Shown: positions 1 through 6,987 of the stretch, piece after piece
Layout: the number at the start of each line of letters is the position of its first letter
Numbering within the stretch: the first letter of the stretch is position 1
Assembly: GCA_910822395.1 (NCBI GenBank)
Contig: OU365335.1
Coordinates: forward strand, 1,364,001 to 1,428,000
Source: Pseudoclavibacter triregionum
Lineage (GTDB): Bacteria; Actinomycetota; Actinomycetes; Actinomycetales; Microbacteriaceae
Direction: 5' to 3'
DNA length: 64,000 nucleotides
Position numbers and translations under genes: made by a program
The notes under the pieces: generated by a model
The model's database searches: none
What the model was told of the DNA's origin: nothing
What the model saw: only the letters and a program-made list of their open reading frames with translations

Positions 1-1
1 C

Positions 2-388
2 CTCGCGAACGGCGCGCCGCTCACCGGCGTCGATGAGTTCGACGAGCCCGACTTCGAGGCCCGCACCCCGCAGGGCTTCACCGTCATCAGCCCCGCCTCG
101 CACATGAGGCGGGCGCGCGGCGACGGAAAGGAGCGGATCCTCCGGCGCGTCTACAACTACGACGACGCGGTGCCCGGCGCCGCGGGCACGGGCGCGGCGG
201 TGAACGACTCTGGGCTGCTCTTCGCCTCGTTCCAGGCCGACCCGCTCGAGCAGTTCGCGCCCATCCAGGCGCGGCTCGCGGAGGCCGACCTCCTCAACGT
301 GTGGACGACGCCGATCGGATCCGCGGTGTTCGCCATCCCGCCGGCGGCGGGGGCGGGCGGGTTCCCGGGGGATGGGCTGTTCGCGTAG
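2..388 (+). CDS. Dyp-type peroxidase, C-terminal part (cut by window edge)
   Basis: The reading frame is open from base 2 to the TAG at 386-388, and the gene begins upstream of the window. The visible 128 residues match the end of the Dyp-type/EfeB haem peroxidase family: NGAPLTGVDEFDEPDF, a SHMRRA segment, RRVYNYDD, LLFASFQADP, QFAPIQARLAE and WTTPIGSAVFAIPP. Family members use haem and peroxide to oxidise dyes or porphyrins; EfeB versions are exported with an EfeUO iron uptake system. The haem-binding GxxDG region and any Tat signal lie outside the window, so export and the iron link cannot be judged here. It ends with a glycine-rich tail. Confidence 0.85.
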   Translation, partial: LANGAPLTGVDEFDEPDFEARTPQGFTVISPASHMRRARGDGKERILRRVYNYDDAVPGAAGTGAAVNDSGLLFASFQADPLEQFAPIQARLAEADLLNVWTTPIGSAVFAIPPAAGAGGFPGDGLFA

Positions 389-401
389 GGCTGCCGGGGC
401 C

Positions 402-492
402 GGTGATCTCGAGACGCGGCTGCGCTCGCTCCTCGACCGCCTCCACGCGCCGGAGGTGGTTGAGGAGGCCGAAGGCCCGTCTCGAAACCACC
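402..492. repeat. Imperfect intergenic palindrome of Microbacteriaceae type
   Basis: An imperfect inverted repeat of about 91 bases lies between the peroxidase and coaD. The left arm contains TCTCGAGACGCGGCTGCG and CGCTCCTCGACC; the right arm contains GGTGGTTGAGGAGGCC and CCGTCTCGAAACCACC. Folded, the arms pair around a centre near base 451 and each arm also holds small inner palindromes. From memory, palindromes with the words TCGAGAC and CTCCTCAACCACC recur between genes in this family; this could not be checked here. Confidence 0.6.
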
Positions 493-588
493 GACCCTCT
501 GACCATCCGCCACGCCATACGCCCCAGAGCGCTCGCCCTCGCCCGCGCGGATACCGGACGCCCAAGCCGCCCCGCAGGCTCTTGGCCC

Positions 589-601
589 TAGGGTGGATCC
601 C
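589..601 (+). promoter_or_regulatory. -10 box for leaderless coaD transcript
   Basis: TAGGGT at 589-594 is followed by 7 bases and then the ATG at 602. This spacing puts the transcription start at or next to the start codon. There is no Shine-Dalgarno sequence and no room for one, which favours ATG 602 over the in-frame ATG at 593 that overlaps the box. Confidence 0.6.
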
Positions 602-1105
602 ATGAGCAAGATCGCCGTCGTCCCGGGCTCCTTCGACCCGGTGACCCTGGGCCACCTCGACGTCATCGCCCGCGCCGCGAGCGTCTTCGACGAGGTGCAC
701 GTCGTCGTCGTCCACAACCCGGACAAGCATGCGCTGCTGCCGATCTCGCGCCGCGTCGAGCTCATCGAGTCGGCCATCGCGGACGCCCGCATCCGCGGCG
801 ACATCCGGGTCTCCTCGTGGTCGATGGGCCTGCTCGTCGACTACTGCACGGACATCGGCGCGTCGGTCATCGTGAAGGGCATCCGCTCGGCGCAGGACGT
901 CGCCTACGAGACCCCGATGGCGATCGTGAACCGCAACCTCGCGAAGATCGAGACGATGTTCCTCCTGCCCGACCCGCAGCACGCCCACGTCTCGAGCTCG
1001 CTCGTGCGCCAGGTCGCGGCGCTCGGCGGCGACGTCACGCCCTACGTGCCCGCGGTCGTCCGCGAGTACCTCCAGGGCGACACGGATCCCACCATCACCG
1101 AATAG
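602..1105 (+). CDS. coaD: Phosphopantetheine adenylyltransferase
   Basis: CoaD transfers AMP from ATP to 4'-phosphopantetheine to give dephospho-CoA, the penultimate step of coenzyme A synthesis in the cytoplasm. The 167-residue length is normal. The nucleotidyltransferase signature [15 protein letters not shown] sits at residues 8-22 with the T-x-GH motif, followed by the VKGIRSAQD substrate loop and the C-terminal [13 protein letters not shown]-binding motif. The start at 602 is set by the -10 box directly upstream. It is the first gene of the conserved coaD - DUF177 - rpmF - rnc - mutM run. Confidence 0.97.
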   Translation: MSKIAVVPGSFDPVTLGHLDVIARAASVFDEVHVVVVHNPDKHALLPISRRVELIESAIADARIRGDIRVSSWSMGLLVDYCTDIGASVIVKGIRSAQDVAYETPMAIVNRNLAKIETMFLLPDPQHAHVSSSLVRQVAALGGDVTPYVPAVVREYLQGDTDPTITE

Positions 1106-1121
1106 GCCCACGATCACCGAG

Positions 1122-1134
1122 TAGGCTCCGCCAG
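1122..1134 (+). promoter_or_regulatory. -10 box for leaderless DUF177 transcript
   Basis: TAGGCT at 1122-1127 is followed by 7 bases and the ATG at 1135, with no Shine-Dalgarno site. It lies in the 29-base gap after coaD, so the DUF177 - rpmF unit can be transcribed on its own. Confidence 0.55.
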
Positions 1135-1668
1135 ATGAGCGCTTCCCCCTTCGTCGTCAACGTGGCGACGATCATCCGCAGGCCCGGCCAGATGCGAGAG
1201 CTCGAGCTCGACCTCGAGCTTCCCGAGCGGATCGGCGAGGGCATCGCGAAGCTCGAGAAGGGCTCGCCCCTCGAGATCGACGTCCGGCTGGAGACCCTCC
1301 ACGACGGGATCCTCGCCTCTGGCAAGGCCCGCGGCGAGATGACCGCCGAGTGCGTGCGCTGCCTCGACCCCATCGAGGAGGAGCTCGAGGTCGATTTCGC
1401 GGAGCTGTTCGCGTATGCTCAGGACGACGCGGTTGAATACGAGGTCCACGACGACACCGTCGACCTTGAGCCTCCCATCCGCGACGCGGTCGTGCTCGCC
1501 CTGCCATTCCAGCCGGTGTGCACGCCGGACTGCCTCGGCCTCGACCCGGCGACGGGCGAGAAGCTCACGGAGCCCCTCCCTGAGCCCGCCGAGGACGTCG
1601 ACCCCCGCTGGGCCGCGCTCCAGCAGCTCGCCGCGGACGACCGCGGCGACGACACGCCCTCCCGCTAG
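1135..1668 (+). CDS. YceD/DUF177 family protein
   Basis: This is a 177-residue member of the YceD/DUF177 family that almost always lies directly upstream of rpmF, as here. The family is linked to 23S rRNA accumulation and large-subunit assembly, but its mechanism is not settled. Visible family features are the N-terminal beta-rich half, the central CVRCLDPIEEELEVDF segment (CxRC), and the C-terminal CTPDCLGLDPATG (CxxxCxGLC-like motif). These four cysteines could bind a metal. The start at 1135 follows a -10 box; longer open frame upstream overlaps coaD and is not coding. Confidence 0.9.
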   Translation: MSASPFVVNVATIIRRPGQMRELELDLELPERIGEGIAKLEKGSPLEIDVRLETLHDGILASGKARGEMTAECVRCLDPIEEELEVDFAELFAYAQDDAVEYEVHDDTVDLEPPIRDAVVLALPFQPVCTPDCLGLDPATGEKLTEPLPEPAEDVDPRWAALQQLAADDRGDDTPSR

Positions 1669-1737
1669 GCGGCCACATCGGCCTGGCGCGGAACCCCGGC
1701 ACCGCCAAGCATTCCCTCAATCCAGGAAGGAGCCACC

Positions 1738-1941
1738 ATGGCTCTCCCCAAGCGCAAGATGAGCCGCTCGAACACGCGCTCGCGTCGTTCGCAGTGGAAG
1801 GCATCGGTCCCGACGCTCGTCAAGACCGTCGAGAACGGCAAGGTCGTCTACTCCCTTCCGCACCGCGCGAAGGTCGTCGAGGACGCCGCCGGCACGCCCA
1901 TGCACCTCGAGTACAAGGGCCGCAAGGTCGCCGACGCCTAG
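1738..1941 (+). CDS. rpmF: 50S ribosomal protein L32
   Basis: L32 is a small protein of the large ribosomal subunit. The 67 residues begin with the typical [20 protein letters not shown]. There is no cysteine, so this is the zinc-independent form, not the CxxC zinc-ribbon form. An AGGAAGGAG ribosome-binding site lies 7 bases before the ATG, in contrast to the leaderless gene upstream. It follows the DUF177 gene after 69 bases, the usual arrangement. Confidence 0.95.
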   Translation: MALPKRKMSRSNTRSRRSQWKASVPTLVKTVENGKVVYSLPHRAKVVEDAAGTPMHLEYKGRKVADA

Positions 1942-1992
1942 GCGTCGACCCTTCAGACCATCTCTGCATCCCTGATCGATTCGGCAGGCGCA

Positions 1993-2784
1993 GTGACGAA
2001 CGACCCCGGGCACCCCGGGCCGGCTGAGCTGGCCCAGGCGCTCGGGGTCGACTTCGTTCCCGAGCTCCTCGAGACCGCCCTCACCCACACCTCCTACGCC
2101 TTCGAGCACGGGGGACGGGCCGCGGGCGTCGAGCACTCCGAGCGGCTCGAGTTCATCGGCGACCGCATCCTCGGCGAGGCCATCGCGATCTGGCTCTACG
2201 AGCAGCGGCCGGATGACGACGAGGGCTCGCTCTCGCGCTTCACCCACGCCCTCGTCTCCACGACCTCCCTCGCGGAGATCGCCCGCGGCATCGGCCTCGG
2301 CGAGCACCTCCGCCTCGGCAAGGGGGAGCTGCTCACCGGCGGCCGCGAGAAGGACTCCCTCCTCGCCGACGCGATGGAGGCCGTCTTCGGCGCCGCCTAC
2401 CTCTCGGCGGGCCCCGAGGCCGCGCGCGATCTCGTGCTGCGCCTCGTCACGCCGAAGTTCGAGGAGATCTCGCGCCTCGGCGCGGCCCTCGACCCGAAGA
2501 CCGCCCTGCAGGAGCTCGCCGCCCAGCGCGGCGGCCTCGCGCCGGTCTACGAGCTCGCCTCCTCCGGACCCGACCACGACCGCGCCTTCGTCGCGACGGT
2601 GACCGTCGCCTCGAAGAGGACGGGCGCCGTGCTCGCGCAGGCGCGCGGCGAGGGCACGAGCAAGAAGGCCGCCGAGCTCGAGGCCGCGATGCTCGCGTGG
2701 CGGGAGCTCTCCTCCGGCGCGCGCGGCGCGAAGGGCGGATCGTCCGCGGACGGCGCCTCGGGCGCCACCGCAGCCCGGGGCTAG
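1993..2784 (+). CDS. rnc: Ribonuclease III
   Basis: RNase III cuts double-stranded RNA and processes rRNA precursors. The 263 residues hold the endonuclease domain with the signature ERLEFIGDRILGE at residues 50-62 (the acidic residues E50, E53 and D57 match the known active site) and LLADAMEAVFGAAYL (D126, E129). A double-stranded RNA-binding domain starts at about residue 165 (DPKTALQELAAQRGG) and ends with GEGTSKKAAELEAA. A glycine/alanine/serine-rich tail of about 25 residues follows. GTG is the start, 51 bases after rpmF. The gene stops 2 bases before mutM, so the two are probably co-translated. Confidence 0.95.
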   Translation: MTNDPGHPGPAELAQALGVDFVPELLETALTHTSYAFEHGGRAAGVEHSERLEFIGDRILGEAIAIWLYEQRPDDDEGSLSRFTHALVSTTSLAEIARGIGLGEHLRLGKGELLTGGREKDSLLADAMEAVFGAAYLSAGPEAARDLVLRLVTPKFEEISRLGAALDPKTALQELAAQRGGLAPVYELASSGPDHDRAFVATVTVASKRTGAVLAQARGEGTSKKAAELEAAMLAWRELSSGARGAKGGSSADGASGATAARG

Positions 2785-2786
2785 CC

Positions 2787-3680
2787 GTGCCCGAGCTGCC
2801 CGAGGTCGAGGTCGTCCGCATGGGCCTCGCGCCCGCCGTGGCGGGCGCGCTCGTCGAGCGCGTCGAGGTGCGCGACGAGCGCGGCCTCACCCGGCATCCG
2901 GGCGGCCCGGCCGACTTCGCGGCGCGGCTGGAGGGAGCCCGCCTCGAGGCGCCCCGCCGGCGCGGCAAGTTCCTCTGGATCCCGATCGCGGGCCGCGACG
3001 AGGCGCTCGTCGCCCATCTCGGCATGAGCGGCCAGATGCTCCTGCGCGCCCACGACGCGCCCGACGACCGGCACCTCCGCGTGCGTCTCGGCCTCGACGG
3101 CCCCGCCGGCCGCCTCGACGTCGCCTTCGTCGACCAGCGCACCTTCGGCTCGCTGGCCGTCGACCCGCTCGCCCCGACCCCCGACGATCCCCTCGAGCGG
3201 ATCCCCGGCCAGGTCGCCCACATCGCCCGCGACCTGCTCGACCCGCGCTTCGACGAGCGCGCCGTGCTCGCGCGCCTCGCCCGCTCGCGCGCCCCCATCA
3301 AAGCCGCGCTGCTCGACCAGACGCTCGTCTCGGGCGTCGGCAACATCTACGCCGACGAATCGCTCTGGATGGCGCGCCTCCACCCCGCCCAGCCCGCCGG
3401 CATGATCTCGACCAGGAAGGCGCGCGAGCTGCTCGCCGCCATCCGCCTCGTGCTCGAGAAGGCGCTCGCCGAGGGCGGCACGAGCTTCGACGCGCAGTAC
3501 GTGAACGTGAACGGACAGGCCGGCTACTTCGCCCATTCCCTCCACGCCTACGGCCGCGACGGCGAGCCCTGCGACCGCTGCGGGACGACGCTCGTGCGCG
3601 TCCCCTTCGCGAACCGCTCGTCCCATTACTGCCCGCGCTGCCAGCGGATGCGGGGGCCGCGCACGTCGTCGCTGCTGTGA
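2787..3680 (+). CDS. mutM: Formamidopyrimidine-DNA glycosylase (Fpg/MutM)
   Basis: MutM removes oxidised purines such as 8-oxoguanine and cuts the abasic site. The start is GTG 2787, which gives the N-terminus (M)PELPEVE, where the proline exposed after methionine removal is the catalytic nucleophile. The in-frame ATG at 2697 lies inside rnc and is excluded. Other motifs are HLGMSGQML, the helix-two-turn-helix VSGVGNIYADE, and a C-terminal zinc finger C-x2-C-x16-C-x2-C from about residue 262 (CDRCG to CPRC). The 297-residue length is normal. Confidence 0.96.
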   Translation: MPELPEVEVVRMGLAPAVAGALVERVEVRDERGLTRHPGGPADFAARLEGARLEAPRRRGKFLWIPIAGRDEALVAHLGMSGQMLLRAHDAPDDRHLRVRLGLDGPAGRLDVAFVDQRTFGSLAVDPLAPTPDDPLERIPGQVAHIARDLLDPRFDERAVLARLARSRAPIKAALLDQTLVSGVGNIYADESLWMARLHPAQPAGMISTRKARELLAAIRLVLEKALAEGGTSFDAQYVNVNGQAGYFAHSLHAYGRDGEPCDRCGTTLVRVPFANRSSHYCPRCQRMRGPRTSSLL

Positions 3681-3690
3681 TCGCTCGTGA

Positions 3691-3993
3691 CGGACGCCGA
3701 TCGACGTCATCGACGAGGAGGCGCGTCGGCTCGGGCTCGTCCCGGAGTACCGCCTTCGCCTGCCCTCGCTCGGCGCCGTCTACGCGGTGGCGAGCGCGGG
3801 GGCGGGGCGGGCGATCCTCCCGATCGGCACGGCCCGCCGGCTCGGCGTCCCCGAGCGGCTCGTGCACCGGATGTCCGAGCCCTGGGCGCAGCGCCGCGCG
3901 GTGCTGCTCGCGCGCTCGGGCGAGCGGCGGTCGGGCATCGAGGCGGCCTTCATCGACGCGATGCTGCGGTACCGTGCGGAGGTCGAGGGCTGA
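3691..3993 (+). pseudogene. LysR-type regulator, C-terminal remnant
   Basis: After a TGA at 3688-3690 a frame of about 100 codons reads RLGLVPEYRLRLPSLGAVYAV, then ASAGAGRAILPIGTARRLG and RRAVLLARSGERR, ending at 3993. This resembles the last third of a LysR substrate-binding domain (the G-x-G-x-x-x-L-P element of the effector domain). The DNA-binding domain and the first part of the effector domain are missing, and there is no credible start codon except a GTG at 3787. It looks like a deletion remnant. The identification rests on the GAGRAILP pattern and is moderate. Confidence 0.5.
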
Positions 3994-4094
3994 GCGAGGC
4001 CCGCGCCGGCGCCGAGGGGTCGAGATGGGCCGCCGGATGGGACATGATGGCCATCTCGCCGCGACCGGCGCGGGATCGCAGACGGGAGCGACGC

Positions 4095-4418
4095 ATGGAG
4101 AAGGGGCCGCCGCGCGACGACGAGGGCCGCATCGTCCTCCGCATGTCGCCCGACTACGGGCTCGCCTGGCCGCTCTCGGACGCCATGTGGCCGAGCGCCT
4201 GGGGCCCGGTCGACTGGGATGCCGAGATCGGGCCCGAGCTCGTGGAACGGCTGCGCTCCTGGGCGCGCTCGTTCACGGAGCACGCTGACGAGGAGTCGGG
4301 GGAGTTCCGCGCGCCGATGACGCGCGAGGCGTTCGATGCTCGCGGCCGCGAGCTCGCGGAGGCGCTGCGAGCGCGGATCGGCGAGCGGTACCGCGTCGAC
4401 CTCGAGCTCTGGTTCTGA
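4095..4418 (+). CDS. Hypothetical protein
   Basis: A 107-residue protein of unknown function. It starts MEKGPPRDDEGRIVLRMSPDYG at an ATG preceded by a GGGAGCG ribosome-binding site. Notable are a tryptophan-rich centre (LAWPLSDAMWPSAWGPVDWD) and an acidic, arginine-rich helical second half ending in ELWF. No signal peptide or membrane segment is seen. Codon use matches the backbone. I do not recognise a family. Confidence 0.6.
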   Translation: MEKGPPRDDEGRIVLRMSPDYGLAWPLSDAMWPSAWGPVDWDAEIGPELVERLRSWARSFTEHADEESGEFRAPMTREAFDARGRELAEALRARIGERYRVDLELWF

Positions 4419-4449
4419 TCGCTCCGGGTGCCGCGTTGGGCGTCGCGCG

Positions 4450-4737
4450 CTACGGCGCGGAGGGTGACGTCTCGGCCGGGGCCGTCGCGTTGGGAGTCGG
4501 CGTCGGGATGGGGGTGAGCGTCGGGGTCGCGCCGAGGGTCGCCTCCGGCGTCGAGGTTGAGGTGTGCGAGCGCGCCGGGGCGGGGGCGCCGGCCTTGTCG
4601 TCCTGAGCGATGACGGGGGTGAAGAGGCAGGCCGTGAGGCTCGCGGTCGCGGCGATCCCGAGCATCCCCGCCGCGAGGAGGCGGCGGAGGATCGGGGCCG
4701 GCCTCGCGGGCCGGGCGCGCTCGAGGTGGTGCGACAT
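4450..4737 (-). CDS. Small putative lipoprotein
   Basis: A 95-residue protein with an arginine-rich n-region, a hydrophobic stretch (LLAAGMLGIAATA) and a lipobox SLTAC with Cys37, so it is likely exported and lipid-anchored. The mature part of about 58 residues is low-complexity Pro/Thr/Ala, with no domain. The start at 4737 is chosen because it is the ATG that yields a normal lipoprotein signal and lies 8 bases after TACCTT (complement of 4746-4751); the longer open frame upstream is arginine/proline-rich non-coding sequence. Function unknown. Confidence 0.6.
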   Translation of the reverse strand: MSHHLERARPARPAPILRRLLAAGMLGIAATASLTACLFTPVIAQDDKAGAPAPARSHTSTSTPEATLGATPTLTPIPTPTPNATAPAETSPSAP

Positions 4738-4819
4738 CGCGGTCGAAGGTAGCGGTCGGCCGACCGCGTCGCGTCCGACTTCGGGCTGATGAGGGCCCGT
4801 TTCCGGCCGCTCGGTCGGG

Positions 4820-5674
4820 TCAGGCGGCGGGGCGACCCGGCGCCGGGACATCGGTCGGGCCCGCGGCGGGCGGGACCGGGGCCGCCGCCGGCCCATCCGG
4901 CAGCTCGCGCGGCGCCTCGCCGCGGTCGGGCGCCGGCAGCGTCTTCGGGGCGCCGAGGATCCACGAGACCGTCGCGCCCGCGATCGCGCCGCCGAACATG
5001 ATGCCGCCGAGCACGACGAGCTGGAAGAGCCCCGCCTCGAGCGGGTCGGCGCCCGCGAAGATCGCGCCGACGAAGGCGCCCGGCAGGGTCACGAGGCCGG
5101 TCGTCGAGGTCGAGTCGACGGTCGGGATGAGCGCGTGGGCGACGGACGCCCCCCGGAAGCGCTCCGCCGCCTGTCGCGGCGTCGCGCCGAGCGCGAGCAT
5201 GCCCTCGATCTCGTCGCGCGAGTCGCGGAGGTGCTCCCGAAGCCGCTTCGCCGTGACCGAGGTGATCGACATGACGTTGCCGATGACGATCCCGCCGAAG
5301 GCGAGCACGTACTGCGTGCCGAAGCCGATCGCCCCGCTCGCGACGACGACGCCGAGCGTCACGACGGCCGAGAGCGAGATCGCGGCGGCCGCGGCGAGGG
5401 GCACCTCGCGCGACCAGCCGATCCGACGGGTCGAGGTGACGATCGCGACGGCGAGCATGACGCAGAGCCAGCCGACGACGAGCCACATGCTCGAGAAGGC
5501 GAGGCGCAGGATGAGCGCGAGCAGCGCGAGCTGGACGGCGGCCCGCGCGATCGCGATGAGCGGCTCGAGCTTCGTGCCCGCGCCGATCGCCCGGAGCAGC
5601 AGCGTCGCCACGAGCACCATCCCCGCGACGACCGCGAGGACGAGCGCGATGCCGAGGGGAGTCGTGGCGTCCAT
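4820..5674 (-). CDS. FetB/UPF0014-type ABC transporter permease
   Basis: This 284-residue integral membrane protein matches the FetB (YbbM, UPF0014) family, whose Escherichia coli member works with the ATPase FetA in iron export. About seven hydrophobic segments are seen. The family core is GNVMSITSVTAKRL, then RDEIEGMLALGATPRQAAER, ALIPTVDS and GLVTLPGAFVGAIFAGADP. The last 45 residues are Pro/Ala-rich. No FetA-like ATPase lies next to it, which is unusual, so the partner must be elsewhere. The start at 5674 is set by the -10 box just upstream. Confidence 0.85.
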   Translation of the reverse strand: MDATTPLGIALVLAVVAGMVLVATLLLRAIGAGTKLEPLIAIARAAVQLALLALILRLAFSSMWLVVGWLCVMLAVAIVTSTRRIGWSREVPLAAAAAISLSAVVTLGVVVASGAIGFGTQYVLAFGGIVIGNVMSITSVTAKRLREHLRDSRDEIEGMLALGATPRQAAERFRGASVAHALIPTVDSTSTTGLVTLPGAFVGAIFAGADPLEAGLFQLVVLGGIMFGGAIAGATVSWILGAPKTLPAPDRGEAPRELPDGPAAAPVPPAAGPTDVPAPGRPAA

Positions 5675-5687
5675 CGCCGGAAGCCTA
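5675..5687 (-). promoter_or_regulatory. -10 box for leaderless fetB-like gene
   Basis: On the minus strand TAGGCT (complement of 5682-5687) is followed by 7 bases and the ATG at 5674. The stop codon of the upstream GNAT gene (5685-5687) lies inside this box, so stop and promoter share bases. Confidence 0.55.
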
Positions 5688-6917
5688 CGGGGCGGGACGC
5701 TCCTCGGGCTCGGCGGCGGCCGGGGGCTCGCCGGACGCCTGACGTTCCGCGCCTGGCACGGGGATCGCTCCGTGCCATGCGCCCTCGTAGCCGATCGGGC
5801 GGAAGCCGACCTGCTCGTTCACGGCGAGCATCGGCCGGTTCTCCTCGGCATTCCAGGTGATGACGCCGCGCGCCTCGGGGTGCTCGGCCCGCAGCCGCAG
5901 GAGCCCCTCGGTCTTCACGAGCCAGCCGAGCCGGTGGCCGCGGTGCTCGGGCAGGACGAGCGTGTCCTCCTGATGCGCGCGCCGCTCGGGATGCGCGAGG
6001 TCGACCTTGAGGACGTTCTGCGCGACGATCCGCCCGCTCGGCACGTGCTCGACGACGGCGTAGCGCAGCGGCGTGCCCTTCTCGATCGACCGGGCCTCGT
6101 TGCGGCGGATCCGCTCGGCGTCGAAGGTGCGGGCGACGCGCTCGAGCTCGCCGGAGGGCTCGTCGGTCGACATCCGGGCGGCGAGCGCGGCGAGGTCGTC
6201 GAGGCGCTCCTCGGGGGAGGGCGCGGTCCACGCGAGCACGCGGTAGTCCTGCCCGGCCGTGTCGGCGGCGGCGTCGCGGAGCTCGGCGAGCCGCTCGAGC
6301 TCGCGGCCCTCGTCGTCGAAGTCGAGGGCGCTCACGCGGACGACCTGGCCGAGGCCGAGCCCGAAGCCGAGCGCGAAGCGCGAGACGGCGTCATCGGCGG
6401 GCACGCGGCCCTGGCCGGAGGGCGCCTCGAGCCACTCGTCGCCGTCGGCGTCGTGCAGGCACCAGCTCTCCAAGCGCGTGCGGCCGCCGGCGCGGAGGTC
6501 GGCGAGGGCGGCCTCGGCGAGCGCGCGCCCGACGCCGCGGCGGCGCCACGGGGAGCCCACGACGACCGAGACGTACGCGAGCGCGAGGTCGTCCTGCTCG
6601 TCGAGATCGGCCTGCGCGTAGCCGACGATCCGGGCCGGATCGCTGTCGCCCTCCGCGAGCTCGGCCACCCAGTACCGCTGGCCCCACGAGCTCGGCCGCG
6701 TCCAGTCGATCCGCCACTGCTCGGCGGTCTCGGCGAGGTCGTCGTCGCCGTAGGCCTCGCGGTGGAAGGCGTTCGCGAGCTCGACCATCGCCTCGAGGTC
6801 GCGCATCGAGGCCGTGCCGGCCGCCGCCGACGCGTCGGCATCCGGCTTCTCGATCCGACGGATGACGATGCCCGGGCTCGCCGGGCGCTCGAGGTCGCCG
6901 CGCTGCGTCTCGTCCAT
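5685..6917 (-). CDS. Tandem-domain GNAT acetyltransferase
   Basis: This 410-residue protein has two GNAT N-acetyltransferase folds in tandem. The first (about residues 20-190) has the acetyl-CoA loop SPWRRRGVGRALAEAAL. The second (about residues 230-400) has LPEHRGHRLGWLVKTEGL followed by TWNAEENRPMLAVNEQVGF, a pattern seen in mycothiol synthase-like and other double GNAT proteins. The acceptor is unknown. The start at 6917 is set by TACGGT (complement of 6924-6929) 6 bases upstream; it is divergent from smc. The C-terminus is an acidic Pro/Ala tail. Confidence 0.8.
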   Translation of the reverse strand: MDETQRGDLERPASPGIVIRRIEKPDADASAAAGTASMRDLEAMVELANAFHREAYGDDDLAETAEQWRIDWTRPSSWGQRYWVAELAEGDSDPARIVGYAQADLDEQDDLALAYVSVVVGSPWRRRGVGRALAEAALADLRAGGRTRLESWCLHDADGDEWLEAPSGQGRVPADDAVSRFALGFGLGLGQVVRVSALDFDDEGRELERLAELRDAAADTAGQDYRVLAWTAPSPEERLDDLAALAARMSTDEPSGELERVARTFDAERIRRNEARSIEKGTPLRYAVVEHVPSGRIVAQNVLKVDLAHPERRAHQEDTLVLPEHRGHRLGWLVKTEGLLRLRAEHPEARGVITWNAEENRPMLAVNEQVGFRPIGYEGAWHGAIPVPGAERQASGEPPAAAEPEERPAP

Positions 6918-6929
6918 CCCGCCACCGTA
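6918..6929 (-). promoter_or_regulatory. -10 box for leaderless GNAT gene
   Basis: TACGGT on the minus strand, complement of 6924-6929, lies 6 bases before the ATG of the tandem GNAT gene, with no ribosome-binding site between. Confidence 0.45.
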
Positions 6930-6954
6930 GCGGCCCGACCGGAGCCGCCGCCGG

Positions 6955-6987
6955 TAGGCTCGTCGGACCCCCGAACGACGGAGCCCC
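6955..6987 (+). promoter_or_regulatory. smc -10 box and short leader
   Basis: TAGGCT at 6955-6960 is followed by a leader of about 20 bases with ACGACGGAG before the ATG at 6988. Unlike most neighbours, this is a leadered start with a ribosome-binding site. Confidence 0.4.

Noticed and set aside
157-804. Long minus-strand open frame overlapping coaD
   Set aside because: It is Arg/Ala/Ser-rich without family features and covers coaD, whose identity is certain. At this GC content antisense frames are open by chance.
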